NCBI GenBank assembly: GCA_963665075.1
Contig: OY762063.1
Span: 1,426,001 to 1,490,000 of the forward strand
DNA from: JAPULR01 sp963665075
Lineage (GTDB): Bacteria > Chloroflexota > Dehalococcoidia > Lucifugimonadales > GCA-2712585
DNA length: 64,000 nucleotides
Reading direction: 5' to 3'
A program made the translations under genes and the position numbers. Under the pieces are notes generated by a model. It was given only the letters and a program-made list of their open reading frames with translations. It had not been told where the DNA came from and ran no database searches. Of this stretch, positions 15,926 to 24,461 are shown piece by piece; position 1 is the stretch's first letter; every line of letters begins with the position of its first letter.

Positions 15926-16795
15926 CTAATCGACGGAGTGGTAGGCGATGCCGAGCAGGCCGGGGCCGGTGTGCGCGCCCATGACGGGGGTGAACTCGCT
16001 GACGAATATCTCGCGGCAGTTCAGGCTTTCACAAGCTCGAGCGCGGAGGATTTCGGCCCTATCCAGAGCGTTGGCGTGCATCACGTTGACGTGAGTCGGC
16101 CTTCCGGCGGCGCGTTCGGATACTATGCTCAACAGCCGCTCCATCGCCTTCGCGCTGCTTCTAGGACGAGCGATGAGGGTGGCTTCCCCCTGGCTCAGTT
16201 CAACGAGGGGCTTGAATCCCAGAAGGGTGCCGGCCCACGCCTTCGCCTTGGTTATCTTGCCGCTTCGCCCCAGGTACTTCAGAGTGTCCAGGTAGGCAAG
16301 AAGCTGAAGCCGCGGCACCAGCTTCTCGATGCGAGCGACGGTTTCCGGCAGGCCCAATCCCTCTTGAGACGCCCGATAAGCTTCCAACGCCACGAAGCCT
16401 TGAGAACCCGCCACGGCCCGGCTGTCCAACACGTGAATGTCCAGGTCGGGGCGTTCCTCCAAAACCAGCCTGGTGGCGATCTTGGCGGAATCGTAGGTGA
16501 CGGGGCTGAATCTGGGCGACAAAGTGATGCAGAGGATGCTTTCGGATTCCTGCGCCGCGTTTCGGAAGGCCTCTAGGAAGGCCTGCGGGTTGGGGCCGGA
16601 GGTGGTGATTACGGCCCCGTTGCGGGACTGCATCAGGTAGAAGTCGGATGTGTTCAGGTCGATGCCGTCGCGGTACACCTGTCCGTCGGCGATAAGCTGA
16701 TGAGGTACGACGATAACGCCGGCCTCTTTCAGCAGATGGTCGGGCAGACAGCAACTGCTGTCCACCACTATGGCTAGCTTGGAGCGCTGAACCAA
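15926..16795 (-). CDS. DegV family fatty-acid-binding protein
   Basis: A 289-aa DegV protein, the FakB-type family that binds a fatty acid for phosphorylation by FakA. Typical features: AIVVDSSCCLP at the N-terminus; GVIVVPHQLIADGQVYRDG; TTSGPNPQAFLEAF with the conserved TSQP-like ligand loop; and the C-terminal VMGAHTGPGLLGIAY. The start is TTG and overlaps the upstream membrane-protein gene by 22 nt, so the two are probably coupled. No fakA lies nearby. Confidence 0.85.
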   Translation of the reverse strand: MVQRSKLAIVVDSSCCLPDHLLKEAGVIVVPHQLIADGQVYRDGIDLNTSDFYLMQSRNGAVITTSGPNPQAFLEAFRNAAQESESILCITLSPRFSPVTYDSAKIATRLVLEERPDLDIHVLDSRAVAGSQGFVALEAYRASQEGLGLPETVARIEKLVPRLQLLAYLDTLKYLGRSGKITKAKAWAGTLLGFKPLVELSQGEATLIARPRSSAKAMERLLSIVSERAAGRPTHVNVMHANALDRAEILRARACESLNCREIFVSEFTPVMGAHTGPGLLGIAYHSVD

Positions 16796-17793
16796 TGGGT
16801 CACCACTTCCCGGTCGGGGCGGGCGCGTCGCCGCGAGGACTTGCGCGGGGCCAGAAGCGCTTCCAGAATGGCGGGGCTGAACAGGAATGCGACGGAGGAT
16901 AGTATGACCAGGATGACGGCGAGAATGCCGAAGGTCAGAGGGATAGCGACGACGGTGTAGACGACCATCAACGCCGTGGAAAGGGTCAGCAGGGCTATCT
17001 GCACGAGCCGCCGCCCCACCTTGAAGAAGATGGCGGTGGTGACGGCAAGGGCCAGAAACACCACAACCCGGTCAACGTCCGTCTCCTGAATCCTGGAGGA
17101 GCCGGACCATAGAAAGCCCTGCCAGTTCAGGAACAGAATCCATGAGGTTAGGAATGGGAATGGCAAGGCGGTGAAGGAAGCCAGCAGCCAGTCGCGCTTG
17201 ACCAGCCGCATAATTACGCCGGCAAGTATCCACAGGCTTAGAGGCACGTAGATTATCAGGGCCAGCAGCAACGGAACGCCGAAGGGCAGGCTGCCTTTCG
17301 TAAGGAGCGTGTAGCCGGCGTATCCCAGAGCCATGAATGCCATTATCCACGAGATGGTCGGCGCCGCGAGGCAGTAGCCCAGCCAGGAGTAGGTCCACTT
17401 GGCGCCGCTGTTCTTCCAGCCGCGATAGGCGATGAAGGTGAACAGGGCCATCGCCACCATGAGGACGAGAATCTCCGTCCATAGATGCAGGGCGAAGAGG
17501 GCGGCCAGCAGCAGATGCGGCAGGGTGGCCAGGAGAATGTCCCTCCAGTTGCCGCGGCTGTGGACGGCGTACAGGTCGCTGGCGACGGCGTCGGTGCGTC
17601 CCATGTGAGCGGCGGCCCGTCTTCTCGCATCGGCGGGAGAGAGGCCCGCCTCCTCCATTTCGGTCGTGCTCTCCTCCAGATGGCCTTCCATTTCGCGGAG
17701 GATGTCGTCCTTGTCGGCGGGCGCGAGGTGGATCTGTCTGGCCAGGTTTGAGAGGTACGAGTCGCCCCGGCGTGAGTCATCCCTGGGCTGCAT
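16774..17793 (-). CDS. Membrane protein with N-terminal HAAS/permease-prefix-like domain
   Basis: A 339-aa protein. Residues 1-80 form a soluble helical domain (DKDDILREMEGHLEESTTEM, then AAAHMGRTDAVASDLYAVH) like the HAAS signalling domains found beside PadR regulators. About eight hydrophobic segments follow, and a basic C-terminal tail (APRKSSRRRARP). It lies 6 nt downstream of a PadR-type repressor, the classic PadR-HAAS pairing in which the repressor controls the membrane protein. The specific function is unknown. Confidence 0.7.
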   Translation of the reverse strand: MQPRDDSRRGDSYLSNLARQIHLAPADKDDILREMEGHLEESTTEMEEAGLSPADARRRAAAHMGRTDAVASDLYAVHSRGNWRDILLATLPHLLLAALFALHLWTEILVLMVAMALFTFIAYRGWKNSGAKWTYSWLGYCLAAPTISWIMAFMALGYAGYTLLTKGSLPFGVPLLLALIIYVPLSLWILAGVIMRLVKRDWLLASFTALPFPFLTSWILFLNWQGFLWSGSSRIQETDVDRVVVFLALAVTTAIFFKVGRRLVQIALLTLSTALMVVYTVVAIPLTFGILAVILVILSSVAFLFSPAILEALLAPRKSSRRRARPDREVVTHWFSAPS

Positions 17794-17799
17794 GGCGGC

Positions 17800-18132
17800 T
17801 CAGGCTCCCCAGGCGGGCATGAACCGGTTGATGGCGCTGGAGAAGCGGCGCCACTCTTCCATGCGCTCCTCGAGGACCTGCCGGCCCTTGGCGGTGATGG
17901 AGTAGTAGCGCCGGGGGGTGCCCGTGGCGCCGACGCCCCATTGCCCTTCGATGAGGCCCGACGCGGCCATCCGATGCAGGGCGGGATAGAGGGTGCCTTC
18001 CTTGAACTGGAAGTAGCCCAGGCTGCGCTTTTCAATCTCCTTGACGATGCGGTAGCCGTGCATAGGCTCTTTAGCGAGGAGAGAGAGGAGCAGGGTTTCC
18101 GTGTTGCCCTTGAGGAGTTCTTTCTGATACAT
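17800..18132 (-). CDS. PadR family transcriptional regulator
   Basis: A 110-aa winged-helix repressor. LLSLLAKEPMHGYRIVKEIE, then FKEGTLYPALHRMAASGLI and RRYYSITAKGRQVLEE are the standard PadR N-terminal signature and wing. The ATG at 18132 is preferred over one 13 codons upstream that adds a Pro/Ser leader. It heads a unit with the HAAS-type membrane protein and DegV and probably represses this unit in response to a membrane or small-molecule signal. Confidence 0.9.
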   Translation of the reverse strand: MYQKELLKGNTETLLLSLLAKEPMHGYRIVKEIEKRSLGYFQFKEGTLYPALHRMAASGLIEGQWGVGATGTPRRYYSITAKGRQVLEERMEEWRRFSSAINRFMPAWGA

Positions 18133-18203
18133 GGCAAATCCAGTGGCAGGTGGTGAAGGCATTGTAGTCACGGTTGGGGAAGGCCGTCAAGGACGGGGAG
18201 GAG

Positions 18204-21200
18204 TTAGGGGATGATTACGCTTGACCGGTTGGCGTAGACCCAATAGGCGGAACCAACGAAAATCTCGTCATCCGAATTCTTTGCCAGGGAGAGACGCGTC
18301 ATCTTCTGCTGGGTTGAGTCGAAGCCGAGGGCCGCGCTTGCGTTGATGTTGGCGAAGTATTCGGCGGCGCTGATTGGAGTTCCGGCGGGACGCTGGGCTA
18401 GGTCTGCAACGGGTACAAGATTCCACCCCTTGAAGACATCGATAGCTGGCGGAAATATCACTAGTTCGCTGCCCCTTACGAGCATTACTTCCAGGTTCAC
18501 GACGCCGTCAGACGCAACCCAATAGCCGTGGTCGGCGTCGATGGTGATTAGATCGCCTTGGAAGTCCCCATTCTCACCGCGGGTAGCCGTCATCCATCGT
18601 TTCGTCGAGTTTTCGTAGGTCAATATGGTGGTGACCTCCAGCGCGTCGCCGAAAATGGAGTCTATGCTTTCATCCTCCGGGTCTGCGGGAAGGGATACGA
18701 GGTTCAGGCCGGGGTTGATGGGCAGCTTGAAGGGCTGTCGCTCGATGAAGGTGAAGTTAAGCGTGTCCGTCCACGAGTTGCCGGCGGTGTCCCTGGCTTC
18801 CAACTCCAGCCGGTGGTCGCCAAGGGCGAGAGTGTCCGGGAGATAGTAGAAGAGCCGGCCGTCCCTGCTGACAATCTCGTCCGTAACGTCCATTCCGTTG
18901 AAGATGGCTTCCGTAATGGTTACGGCGACGTGGGTGTCAAAGCTGACGTCCACCAGGGAGGGGTCGGTTGTGGCCTTGCGGATTCTGGCCGGGGGCGGAG
19001 TCTCGTTGTCGATCTTTCCGGTGAGGCCGTATTCTCCGGCTTCCCGGTTGAAGTCTATGCGAATGAAGGCGTTGGGGTTGTCAGTCTTGGCGTTATCTTC
19101 CGGCCAGAATGTAGGAGGGCGCAGGTTGGCGTCCACCTCGAATAGGATGGCCTTGGAGTCCTTCAAAGACGTGACGTCGAAGTCGGTCTCGTCCAAGCCA
19201 ACGGCAGTCTCGATGCGGCCTCCCATGTCCAGGCCGGATACGCGCACGTTGTAAAGACCTTCTATGGACAGGCCGGTAGTGTAGACCCAACGGTTGGGTC
19301 CGCCGGAGGAAATTGCTTCTTTCTGGTCGGCTCGGATGAGCGTATAGTCGTCGCCTACCCGGTTGACGGTCACTATGGGGCTGCTGGAGAGGGTTTCGTC
19401 GGAAGTAATGGTCACGGTGACGGCCCTTCTGGTTACAGGACGGCTGGCGCCACCGTCGCCCGTGCCGGTTACGGTGACGACGAGTTTGGCGGGTATGCTG
19501 TCCTCGGCAGTGACTGAACCGGCTTTGACGAGATTGCCGGCCCTGTCCGCGACCGCTCCCGCCACGACTGACACCTTAGGGGTGGCGTCGGAGGAAAGTT
19601 CGTCTACGGTCAGGTAGACCGTAGAGTCTTTGCAGGCGGCGGCAGTGGGGACAACGCCATCCACTTTGAAGCCATTGGAGGATACGCTCGCGCAATCCAA
19701 ATCTTCATCGAAGACGGCGGCGACGCTGGTGCGGACGGCGTCCGGCCCTTCTTTCACCACCTCGCCGTCCAGCCAATTGCCTGTGACAGCCTTTTCAAGA
19801 GAAGGACTTGCGGTGTCTACCCGGATGACGTGAGGGTCGCAGCCCACCTGGAAGTCGATGGTCTTCTCCAGGGCGGCAATCAGGGCGTCCGCTTGGGCTT
19901 GGGTGCGTGGCGTGGTGAACTTGAAGGCTTTTATATCGTCCGTGGCAATGCCGCAGTCCGTTTCTCCGTCGGCGTCGCTGACGCTCACGTTCCCGGCCTT
20001 GTCGGAAGAAACGGCCCACCAGCGTATCTCGTACTGGGAATCGTCGGTTAGTTGCCGAGAGTCTAGTTCGTCGGAATCGGCTCTGCCTTCGTCGATGGTC
20101 GCACTGGCAGTGTAGCCATCGACGATAGAGGTGAGGCCAACTTCATTGCGTTCAAAGACAACGCTGTCGGAGGCTTTTTCGGCATTGAGGTCATATAGAC
20201 CGGCGACGACGTAGACGCTGTCAATGTCAACGTCGCTGTCGTTCAGACCGGATTCCGTGTCCGTGACCTGGAAGGATACCGTGGGTTCGTCCTCCCGCCC
20301 TGCGTGACCGCTGGCGGGAGAGAACAGGGCAAAATTGGGGCCATGCACGTCAAGAGGCAGGTTTGCCTCACGAGTGGCAGATGGAGAGTCATCCTCGTAG
20401 GCAACCAGGATGACGTCTCCCTCTTTGTTGACGGGAAGCGTCACCGTTTCCTCTTGCGCCGCTGTACAGCCTTCTGAGCCGAATTCGCAGATTACGACGG
20501 TTGCGGCGAAGACGCCGGAGGCGGCGTGGATTTCCTCCAAAAGTATGTTCATGCCTTTGGGGGCGGCGTCGCTGCTGATGGTAACCAGGCCGGAGCTTTG
20601 GGGCTGGCTTTGCCCTGAGGAGGACGTTCGGTCGGGCATCGCACTGTCTGGAGTTCCCCAATACTCGTACTCAACGATGACGTTGGTGTCTTGTCCGCCC
20701 TTACCGACGCCGACCCTGGCGGGTGGTGGGACTCCTGGTTCAGGCTCGCCTATAGTTAAGCCGTCAAAGACCTTGATAGTTACATTGGCCGGGGGTTGTC
20801 CGCCGGTTCCGGCGGGGGTGAAGAAGACATCGAGCCGCAAATCCCCCTCGGTGTCTGCGCGATTGTCGTTGTAGGCATTCATATACCCAGCAAGCATCTT
20901 TCCAAATGCTTCTAGTTGCAGTTCTGTTTTGAGATCCTGACGTGTTTTGAGACCGGGGAACCGGGCTTCCAACACGTCAATCCAGCCGTAGCCTGAGGGA
21001 AGGAGGGAGTGGTCTGGAGGTGCGGGTACGCTGGCGCCGTTAGTAAGGGAGGCGTAGGAGGCCTTGCCCTGACGCTCCGCGCCGGATTGTGGGGCAGCGG
21101 ATCCCGCGCCCAAGGTGGTCTTTGTCTTGATCCAGTATTCCAGCTTGGCGGTGCCAGTGGGGACGCGCAGGATGCTGTTGGTCCTATCGTACTGGATGGT

Positions 21201-21614
21201 TTGCGAGGCTGTGACGACGCTGTTGCCCGCGCTGTCCAGGGCGCGGATGTCCCTGCTGTCGATCCAGCCGTCTTCGTTCATGTCCTGCAGGTCGTACCAA
21301 GCCTCGCCTTCTTTGGGTTGAACGACGCCGGGGAGTTGAAGGTTGGTATCCAGTACGTGAGCGTTCTCACCCTCTCTCTTGATGATGACGTCCAAGTCTT
21401 TGTCCGTAATCCGCACCTGGACTCCGACGGTGCCGGCGGGCCCATTCAGGCTGACGTGGGTGACCGGGTTGTCGCCCTCAGAGTCCAGGAATTCTATGGT
21501 TCCGGCAACGGCGCCGGAGGGGGAGGCTGACGTGGAGACGGAAAAAGCGGGGAGGGTTCCCAGCAGCAGCGCCAGGATAAGGATGAATGCGAAATCGGTT
21601 GGCCTTAGCCGCAC
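18204..21614 (-). CDS. Large secreted Ig-like / S-layer-type protein
   Basis: 1136 aa with a signal peptide (RLRPTDF, then FILILALLLGTLPAFS). A dockerin/EF-hand-like loop, DMNEDGWIDSRDIRALD, lies near residue 112. The middle is rich in Ser, Thr, Asp and Val and reads as repeated beta-sandwich domains (for example SPASGHAGREDEPTVSFQVT and TADRAGN-like turns). The C-terminal 170 residues hold two copies of a PGLNLVSLPAD...GYWV and GWNLVPVAD...AYWVYA pattern. No sortase motif or SLH domain is seen. It could be a surface layer or adhesion protein; I do not recognise a specific family. The start is GTG. Confidence 0.65.
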   Translation of the reverse strand: MRLRPTDFAFILILALLLGTLPAFSVSTSASPSGAVAGTIEFLDSEGDNPVTHVSLNGPAGTVGVQVRITDKDLDVIIKREGENAHVLDTNLQLPGVVQPKEGEAWYDLQDMNEDGWIDSRDIRALDSAGNSVVTASQTIQYDRTNSILRVPTGTAKLEYWIKTKTTLGAGSAAPQSGAERQGKASYASLTNGASVPAPPDHSLLPSGYGWIDVLEARFPGLKTRQDLKTELQLEAFGKMLAGYMNAYNDNRADTEGDLRLDVFFTPAGTGGQPPANVTIKVFDGLTIGEPEPGVPPPARVGVGKGGQDTNVIVEYEYWGTPDSAMPDRTSSSGQSQPQSSGLVTISSDAAPKGMNILLEEIHAASGVFAATVVICEFGSEGCTAAQEETVTLPVNKEGDVILVAYEDDSPSATREANLPLDVHGPNFALFSPASGHAGREDEPTVSFQVTDTESGLNDSDVDIDSVYVVAGLYDLNAEKASDSVVFERNEVGLTSIVDGYTASATIDEGRADSDELDSRQLTDDSQYEIRWWAVSSDKAGNVSVSDADGETDCGIATDDIKAFKFTTPRTQAQADALIAALEKTIDFQVGCDPHVIRVDTASPSLEKAVTGNWLDGEVVKEGPDAVRTSVAAVFDEDLDCASVSSNGFKVDGVVPTAAACKDSTVYLTVDELSSDATPKVSVVAGAVADRAGNLVKAGSVTAEDSIPAKLVVTVTGTGDGGASRPVTRRAVTVTITSDETLSSSPIVTVNRVGDDYTLIRADQKEAISSGGPNRWVYTTGLSIEGLYNVRVSGLDMGGRIETAVGLDETDFDVTSLKDSKAILFEVDANLRPPTFWPEDNAKTDNPNAFIRIDFNREAGEYGLTGKIDNETPPPARIRKATTDPSLVDVSFDTHVAVTITEAIFNGMDVTDEIVSRDGRLFYYLPDTLALGDHRLELEARDTAGNSWTDTLNFTFIERQPFKLPINPGLNLVSLPADPEDESIDSIFGDALEVTTILTYENSTKRWMTATRGENGDFQGDLITIDADHGYWVASDGVVNLEVMLVRGSELVIFPPAIDVFKGWNLVPVADLAQRPAGTPISAAEYFANINASAALGFDSTQQKMTRLSLAKNSDDEIFVGSAYWVYANRSSVIIP

Positions 21615-21876
21615 TTCGCCGTTGTTACAGAACGCCTGACGAGAGTAGGCAGGATACAGAACGTCACGGAGGTATATGCTCCGCGATTATGCATCCAGTC
21701 CAGTGCACCAAGAATGAGGTGCGCTTGGCTGATGAAATAGTGCGGAATTGGAGGCATCCGCAGGATACTACTCAAGAATGGGAGCAATTGCAAGGGGAGA
21801 TGAGGAATTATCCGCGCACTCGGTCATCCTTTCGGCTTGTGCGCCACCATTGAAAGTGATGGTCAAGATCACCGGG
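21615..21876. other. Intergenic region with no visible gene
   Basis: 262 bases of ordinary composition. The only structure noticed is an imperfect inverted repeat CGGAG-N7-CTCCG around 21671-21690, upstream of the large secreted protein gene. No clear promoter is visible. Confidence 0.4.
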
Positions 21877-22437
21877 CTAAACCTTTCCGTTGGGCGGCGG
21901 CTCGGTGAAGTCTTCGCCGCGGGCGTGCGCGTCTTCGCGACGGGCGTTCCACTCCACCCACAACTTCTGGTTCTCCTCGCGCCCTTCGCCACGCCCCTCT
22001 TCACGCCCTTCTACGCGCCCCTCTTCGCGCCCCTCTTCCCGGGCCTTGGCCGTGAGTTCCTGGCGGAACTTTTCCTCGCTTTCGCGGAGCTTCTTGTCTA
22101 CCCATTTCTTGATTGAGTGGGCCATTACCATAGCGTTCCTCACTATCTCGATTGTCGCGAAGGCCAATCCGGCGGACATGCTTATCGCGTACGCCGACCC
22201 CTCCAACACAGCATACCAGATATCTATGATGCCGTCATTGCGTCCGATTGCTCGAATAATGACGATGACTTCTCCGGAAACCAAGAGGGGAAGGAATACG
22301 CTGAGGTACCAGATTCTGGCCGCGGAGACGATGGTCCAGATGGACTCTACCGATTCTTCGCGCTCCTCGGCGGTCTGCATCGAGCCGTTCCGGCTTTCGG
22401 GTTCTTCTATTGCGTTTGGTTCGTCGGGCTCTGCGAT
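21877..22437 (-). CDS. Two-helix membrane protein with Glu/Arg/Gly-rich tail, probable ATC start
   Basis: About 187 aa. Two hydrophobic segments (IWYLSVFLPLLVSGEVIVII and AISMSAGLAFATIEIV) are followed by a charged helical tail with repeated REEGR/VEGR units and an end WNARREDAHARGEDF. The first ATG (22380) has no ribosome binding site. The frame continues upstream to ATC at 22437, placed 6 nt after a perfect AAGGAGG (22450-22444), adding IAEPDEPNAIEEPES. ATC initiation is inference; if wrong, the protein is 167 aa. Function unknown. The REEGR repeats resemble tails of other predicted coiled-coil membrane proteins. Confidence 0.55.
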   Translation of the reverse strand: MAEPDEPNAIEEPESRNGSMQTAEEREESVESIWTIVSAARIWYLSVFLPLLVSGEVIVIIRAIGRNDGIIDIWYAVLEGSAYAISMSAGLAFATIEIVRNAMVMAHSIKKWVDKKLRESEEKFRQELTAKAREEGREEGRVEGREEGRGEGREENQKLWVEWNARREDAHARGEDFTEPPPNGKV

Positions 22438-22501
22438 TATGCGCCTCCTTAACCCGTCTATTCTTCGTTATTGACTGGAATGATGGAAATTGGACCCGCT
22501 A

Positions 22502-22759
22502 CTAGTTGCTGTGCAGTATGCCGGAGGCGACGAATAGGAAAATCATGACAAGCATGGGGGAGAAGTCGAACATGCCGACGCGGGGGATTACGTTTCTTAT
22601 GGGGCCGAGAATCGGCTCCGTCACGCTGTACAGCATGCTGGCGATGGGGTTGTCGGGAGACATAATCTGGGCCACCACCAGCCAGGAGATGATGACACGT
22701 CCGAGAATGAGGAGGCCGAGGGCGTCCAGCAAAAATGCGAGGATTTCTATGGTTGACAC
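22502..22759 (-). CDS. YggT family membrane protein
   Basis: An 85-aa YggT/YlmG-type integral membrane protein: one hydrophobic helix at 5-28, then VTEPILGPIRNVIPRVGMFDFSP, the family signature between helices, and LVMIFLFVASGIL. YggT proteins are linked to division-site and membrane homeostasis and commonly sit beside proC, as here (5-nt gap). The start is GTG. Confidence 0.9.
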   Translation of the reverse strand: MSTIEILAFLLDALGLLILGRVIISWLVVAQIMSPDNPIASMLYSVTEPILGPIRNVIPRVGMFDFSPMLVMIFLFVASGILHSN

Positions 22760-22764
22760 AGGCG

Positions 22765-23568
22765 CTACTCCTCAGACAATTCCACGGACCTTCGATAGGC
22801 GGCGACGACGGCCTTCATCACCGTAGCCCGGAAGGATTCCTCCTCCAGGGCCATCAGCGCCGCGGCGGTGGTCCCGCCGGGTGAGGTGACCATGTTCTTG
22901 AGCTCCGCCGGGTGGGTTCCCGTTTCCTGCACCAGCCGGGCGCTGCCCAACACGGTTTGAAGGGCGAGACGGCTGGCCATTGGGCGTGGCATTCCCAGGT
23001 GGACGCCAGCGTCGATGAGGGACTCTATGAACAGGAAGACGTAGGCGGGGCCGCTGGCGCTGAGGGCGGTGGCCATGTCGATGTAGGATTCACGATCCAC
23101 GCGAATCTGATCTCCCAGGGTTGCCAGGACGGCCTCAGCCTGTGTTGCGGCTTCTTCAGAGACGGATGCGGCTGTTAGCCAGAGGGTCATTCCCGCGCCT
23201 ATCTGGGCCGGGGTGTTGGGCATGACCCGTATGGCGGCGGCGTGGTCGAGCGCGCCGGTGAGGGTGGACATGGAAAGCCCGGCAATGATGGAGAGGACGG
23301 TCTGGTTGGGGGAGAGAAGATTTCGTAGCTCCGGCGCAACGTCCTGGAAGTTCTGGGGCTTGACGGCGAGGACAACGAGGTCGCCCTTGGAAGCGGCGAC
23401 TTCGTTGTGGGGGGAAGCGTAGATGCGATAGACGTCGCAGAGGTAGCGGCATCGCTCCTCGGAAATCTCGCCCACGTAGATATTCTCCGGCTTGGCGAGA
23501 GACTTGGATAGGACGCCGCGAATCATGGCTTCCGCCATAGCCCCGCCGCCGATAAAAGATGTGTTCAT
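22765..23568 (-). CDS. proC: Pyrroline-5-carboxylate reductase
   Basis: ProC reduces 1-pyrroline-5-carboxylate to proline with NAD(P)H. Visible: FIGGGAMAEAMIRG (dinucleotide site), VVLAVKPQ, IRVMPNTPAQIGAGMT, and the C-terminal signature TALSASGPAYVFLFIESLID with GTHPAELKNMVTSPGGTTAAAL. At 267 aa it is of normal length. The ATG at 23568 follows GAGGGG and is preferred to the one four codons earlier. It is transcribed with yggT. Confidence 0.95.
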   Translation of the reverse strand: MNTSFIGGGAMAEAMIRGVLSKSLAKPENIYVGEISEERCRYLCDVYRIYASPHNEVAASKGDLVVLAVKPQNFQDVAPELRNLLSPNQTVLSIIAGLSMSTLTGALDHAAAIRVMPNTPAQIGAGMTLWLTAASVSEEAATQAEAVLATLGDQIRVDRESYIDMATALSASGPAYVFLFIESLIDAGVHLGMPRPMASRLALQTVLGSARLVQETGTHPAELKNMVTSPGGTTAAALMALEEESFRATVMKAVVAAYRRSVELSEE

Positions 23569-23670
23569 GGCGCCCCTCAAGTAAGATTGCCGCCTATTAT
23601 AGCATTGAGAGGGCGCATGTATCCCTATGAGGTGTAGGAAGGCCTGGACGGAGCGAGGTATGGGTTGTGG

Positions 23671-24132
23671 TCAGGACTTTCTGACTTGGGGCAGATTCGA
23701 CGCCTTTAGAGTACGCTCTGCTCGGCGGGAACTGGCGCCGTACACAAATGCGCCAACCAGTCCCGCTATGGCTGTGGTTGCAATGATGAGACCAGCTACG
23801 TTCTTATCGTTATAGATTAGGAATATCGCTCCGCCCAAAGCTGCCAAGGCGATGACGAATCCAAATATGAGACCCATAAAGCTTCTACGATCATCGCCCT
23901 TTATCACAGTGGATTCAATTTCAATGCGGTGAGCGGCCTGGCCCTCAATCATTTTCAAGATGCGTTCAGCAGACCCGGGGAGCATCGATTCGTACTCTTT
24001 CAGAATGACTGGAGGAGGGAGAGGCCCTTGCCATGTGAACTCTACCGACTGGCTTGAAATGACAGAAGCCTGTTCGTCCACAGGCTTCTGTTGGGCGGGA
24101 TTTCGTGCTTTATCGTTGTTGCGTTTCGCCAT
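23671..24132 (-). CDS. DUF2335-type membrane protein
   Basis: A 153-aa protein. The polar N-terminal half has the DUF2335 pattern GPLPPPVILKEYESMLPGSA then RILKMIEGQAAHR. Two C-terminal transmembrane helices (LIFGFVIALAALGGAIFLIY and AGLIIATTAIAGLVGAFVY) follow. DUF2335 proteins occur on phages and mobile elements; their function is unknown. It lies 12 nt downstream of a 72-aa gene with which it probably works. Confidence 0.65.
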   Translation of the reverse strand: MAKRNNDKARNPAQQKPVDEQASVISSQSVEFTWQGPLPPPVILKEYESMLPGSAERILKMIEGQAAHRIEIESTVIKGDDRRSFMGLIFGFVIALAALGGAIFLIYNDKNVAGLIIATTAIAGLVGAFVYGASSRRAERTLKASNLPQVRKS

Positions 24133-24144
24133 TACTCCAGTAAC

Positions 24145-24363
24145 TTAAGGCAGGATGTCGCCGTTCTCCTCGTGGTAGATCCCCATTGCCTTGTACATGT
24201 CCTGCCCAACCATAGCCCAATCCGACCAGACCGCAATGGCGTCGGCTTCCTGACCATCGGCAGCGTAATTGTACTCATTCAGGGTGCCGCCAATGTCCAT
24301 AATCCTAGCCACGCCTTCCAGAAAAGAAGGTCGAGCGAATAGATAGTCCGTGCTTATTCCCAT
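24145..24363 (-). CDS. 72-aa soluble protein paired with DUF2335 gene
   Basis: A small acidic protein: MGISTDYLFARPSFLEGVAR then DIGGTLNEYNYA and WAMVGQDMYKAMG. I have seen this MGISTDYLFARPSF opening in uncharacterised short proteins beside DUF2335, but no function is known. AGGAGG precedes the ATG, and a good sigma70-type promoter stands just upstream (24393-24421), so the two-gene unit is probably autonomous. No membrane or signal segment. Confidence 0.65.
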   Translation of the reverse strand: MGISTDYLFARPSFLEGVARIMDIGGTLNEYNYAADGQEADAIAVWSDWAMVGQDMYKAMGIYHEENGDILP

Positions 24364-24392
24364 GACAACCTCCTCTTGTGGTGACTGCTTTA

Positions 24393-24421
24393 AGTATAGA
24401 CTTATACGCAGAGGGTTGCAA
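24393..24421 (-). promoter_or_regulatory. Sigma70-type promoter of the DUF2335 unit
   Basis: The minus strand has TTGCAA (24421-24416), exactly 17 nt, then TATACT (24398-24393). It lies about 30 nt before the 72-aa gene and is one of the cleanest promoters in the window. Confidence 0.7.
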
Positions 24422-24461
24422 ACACATCCATGATGCAGTCGCGGCTTTGTTTCTCTCTGAA

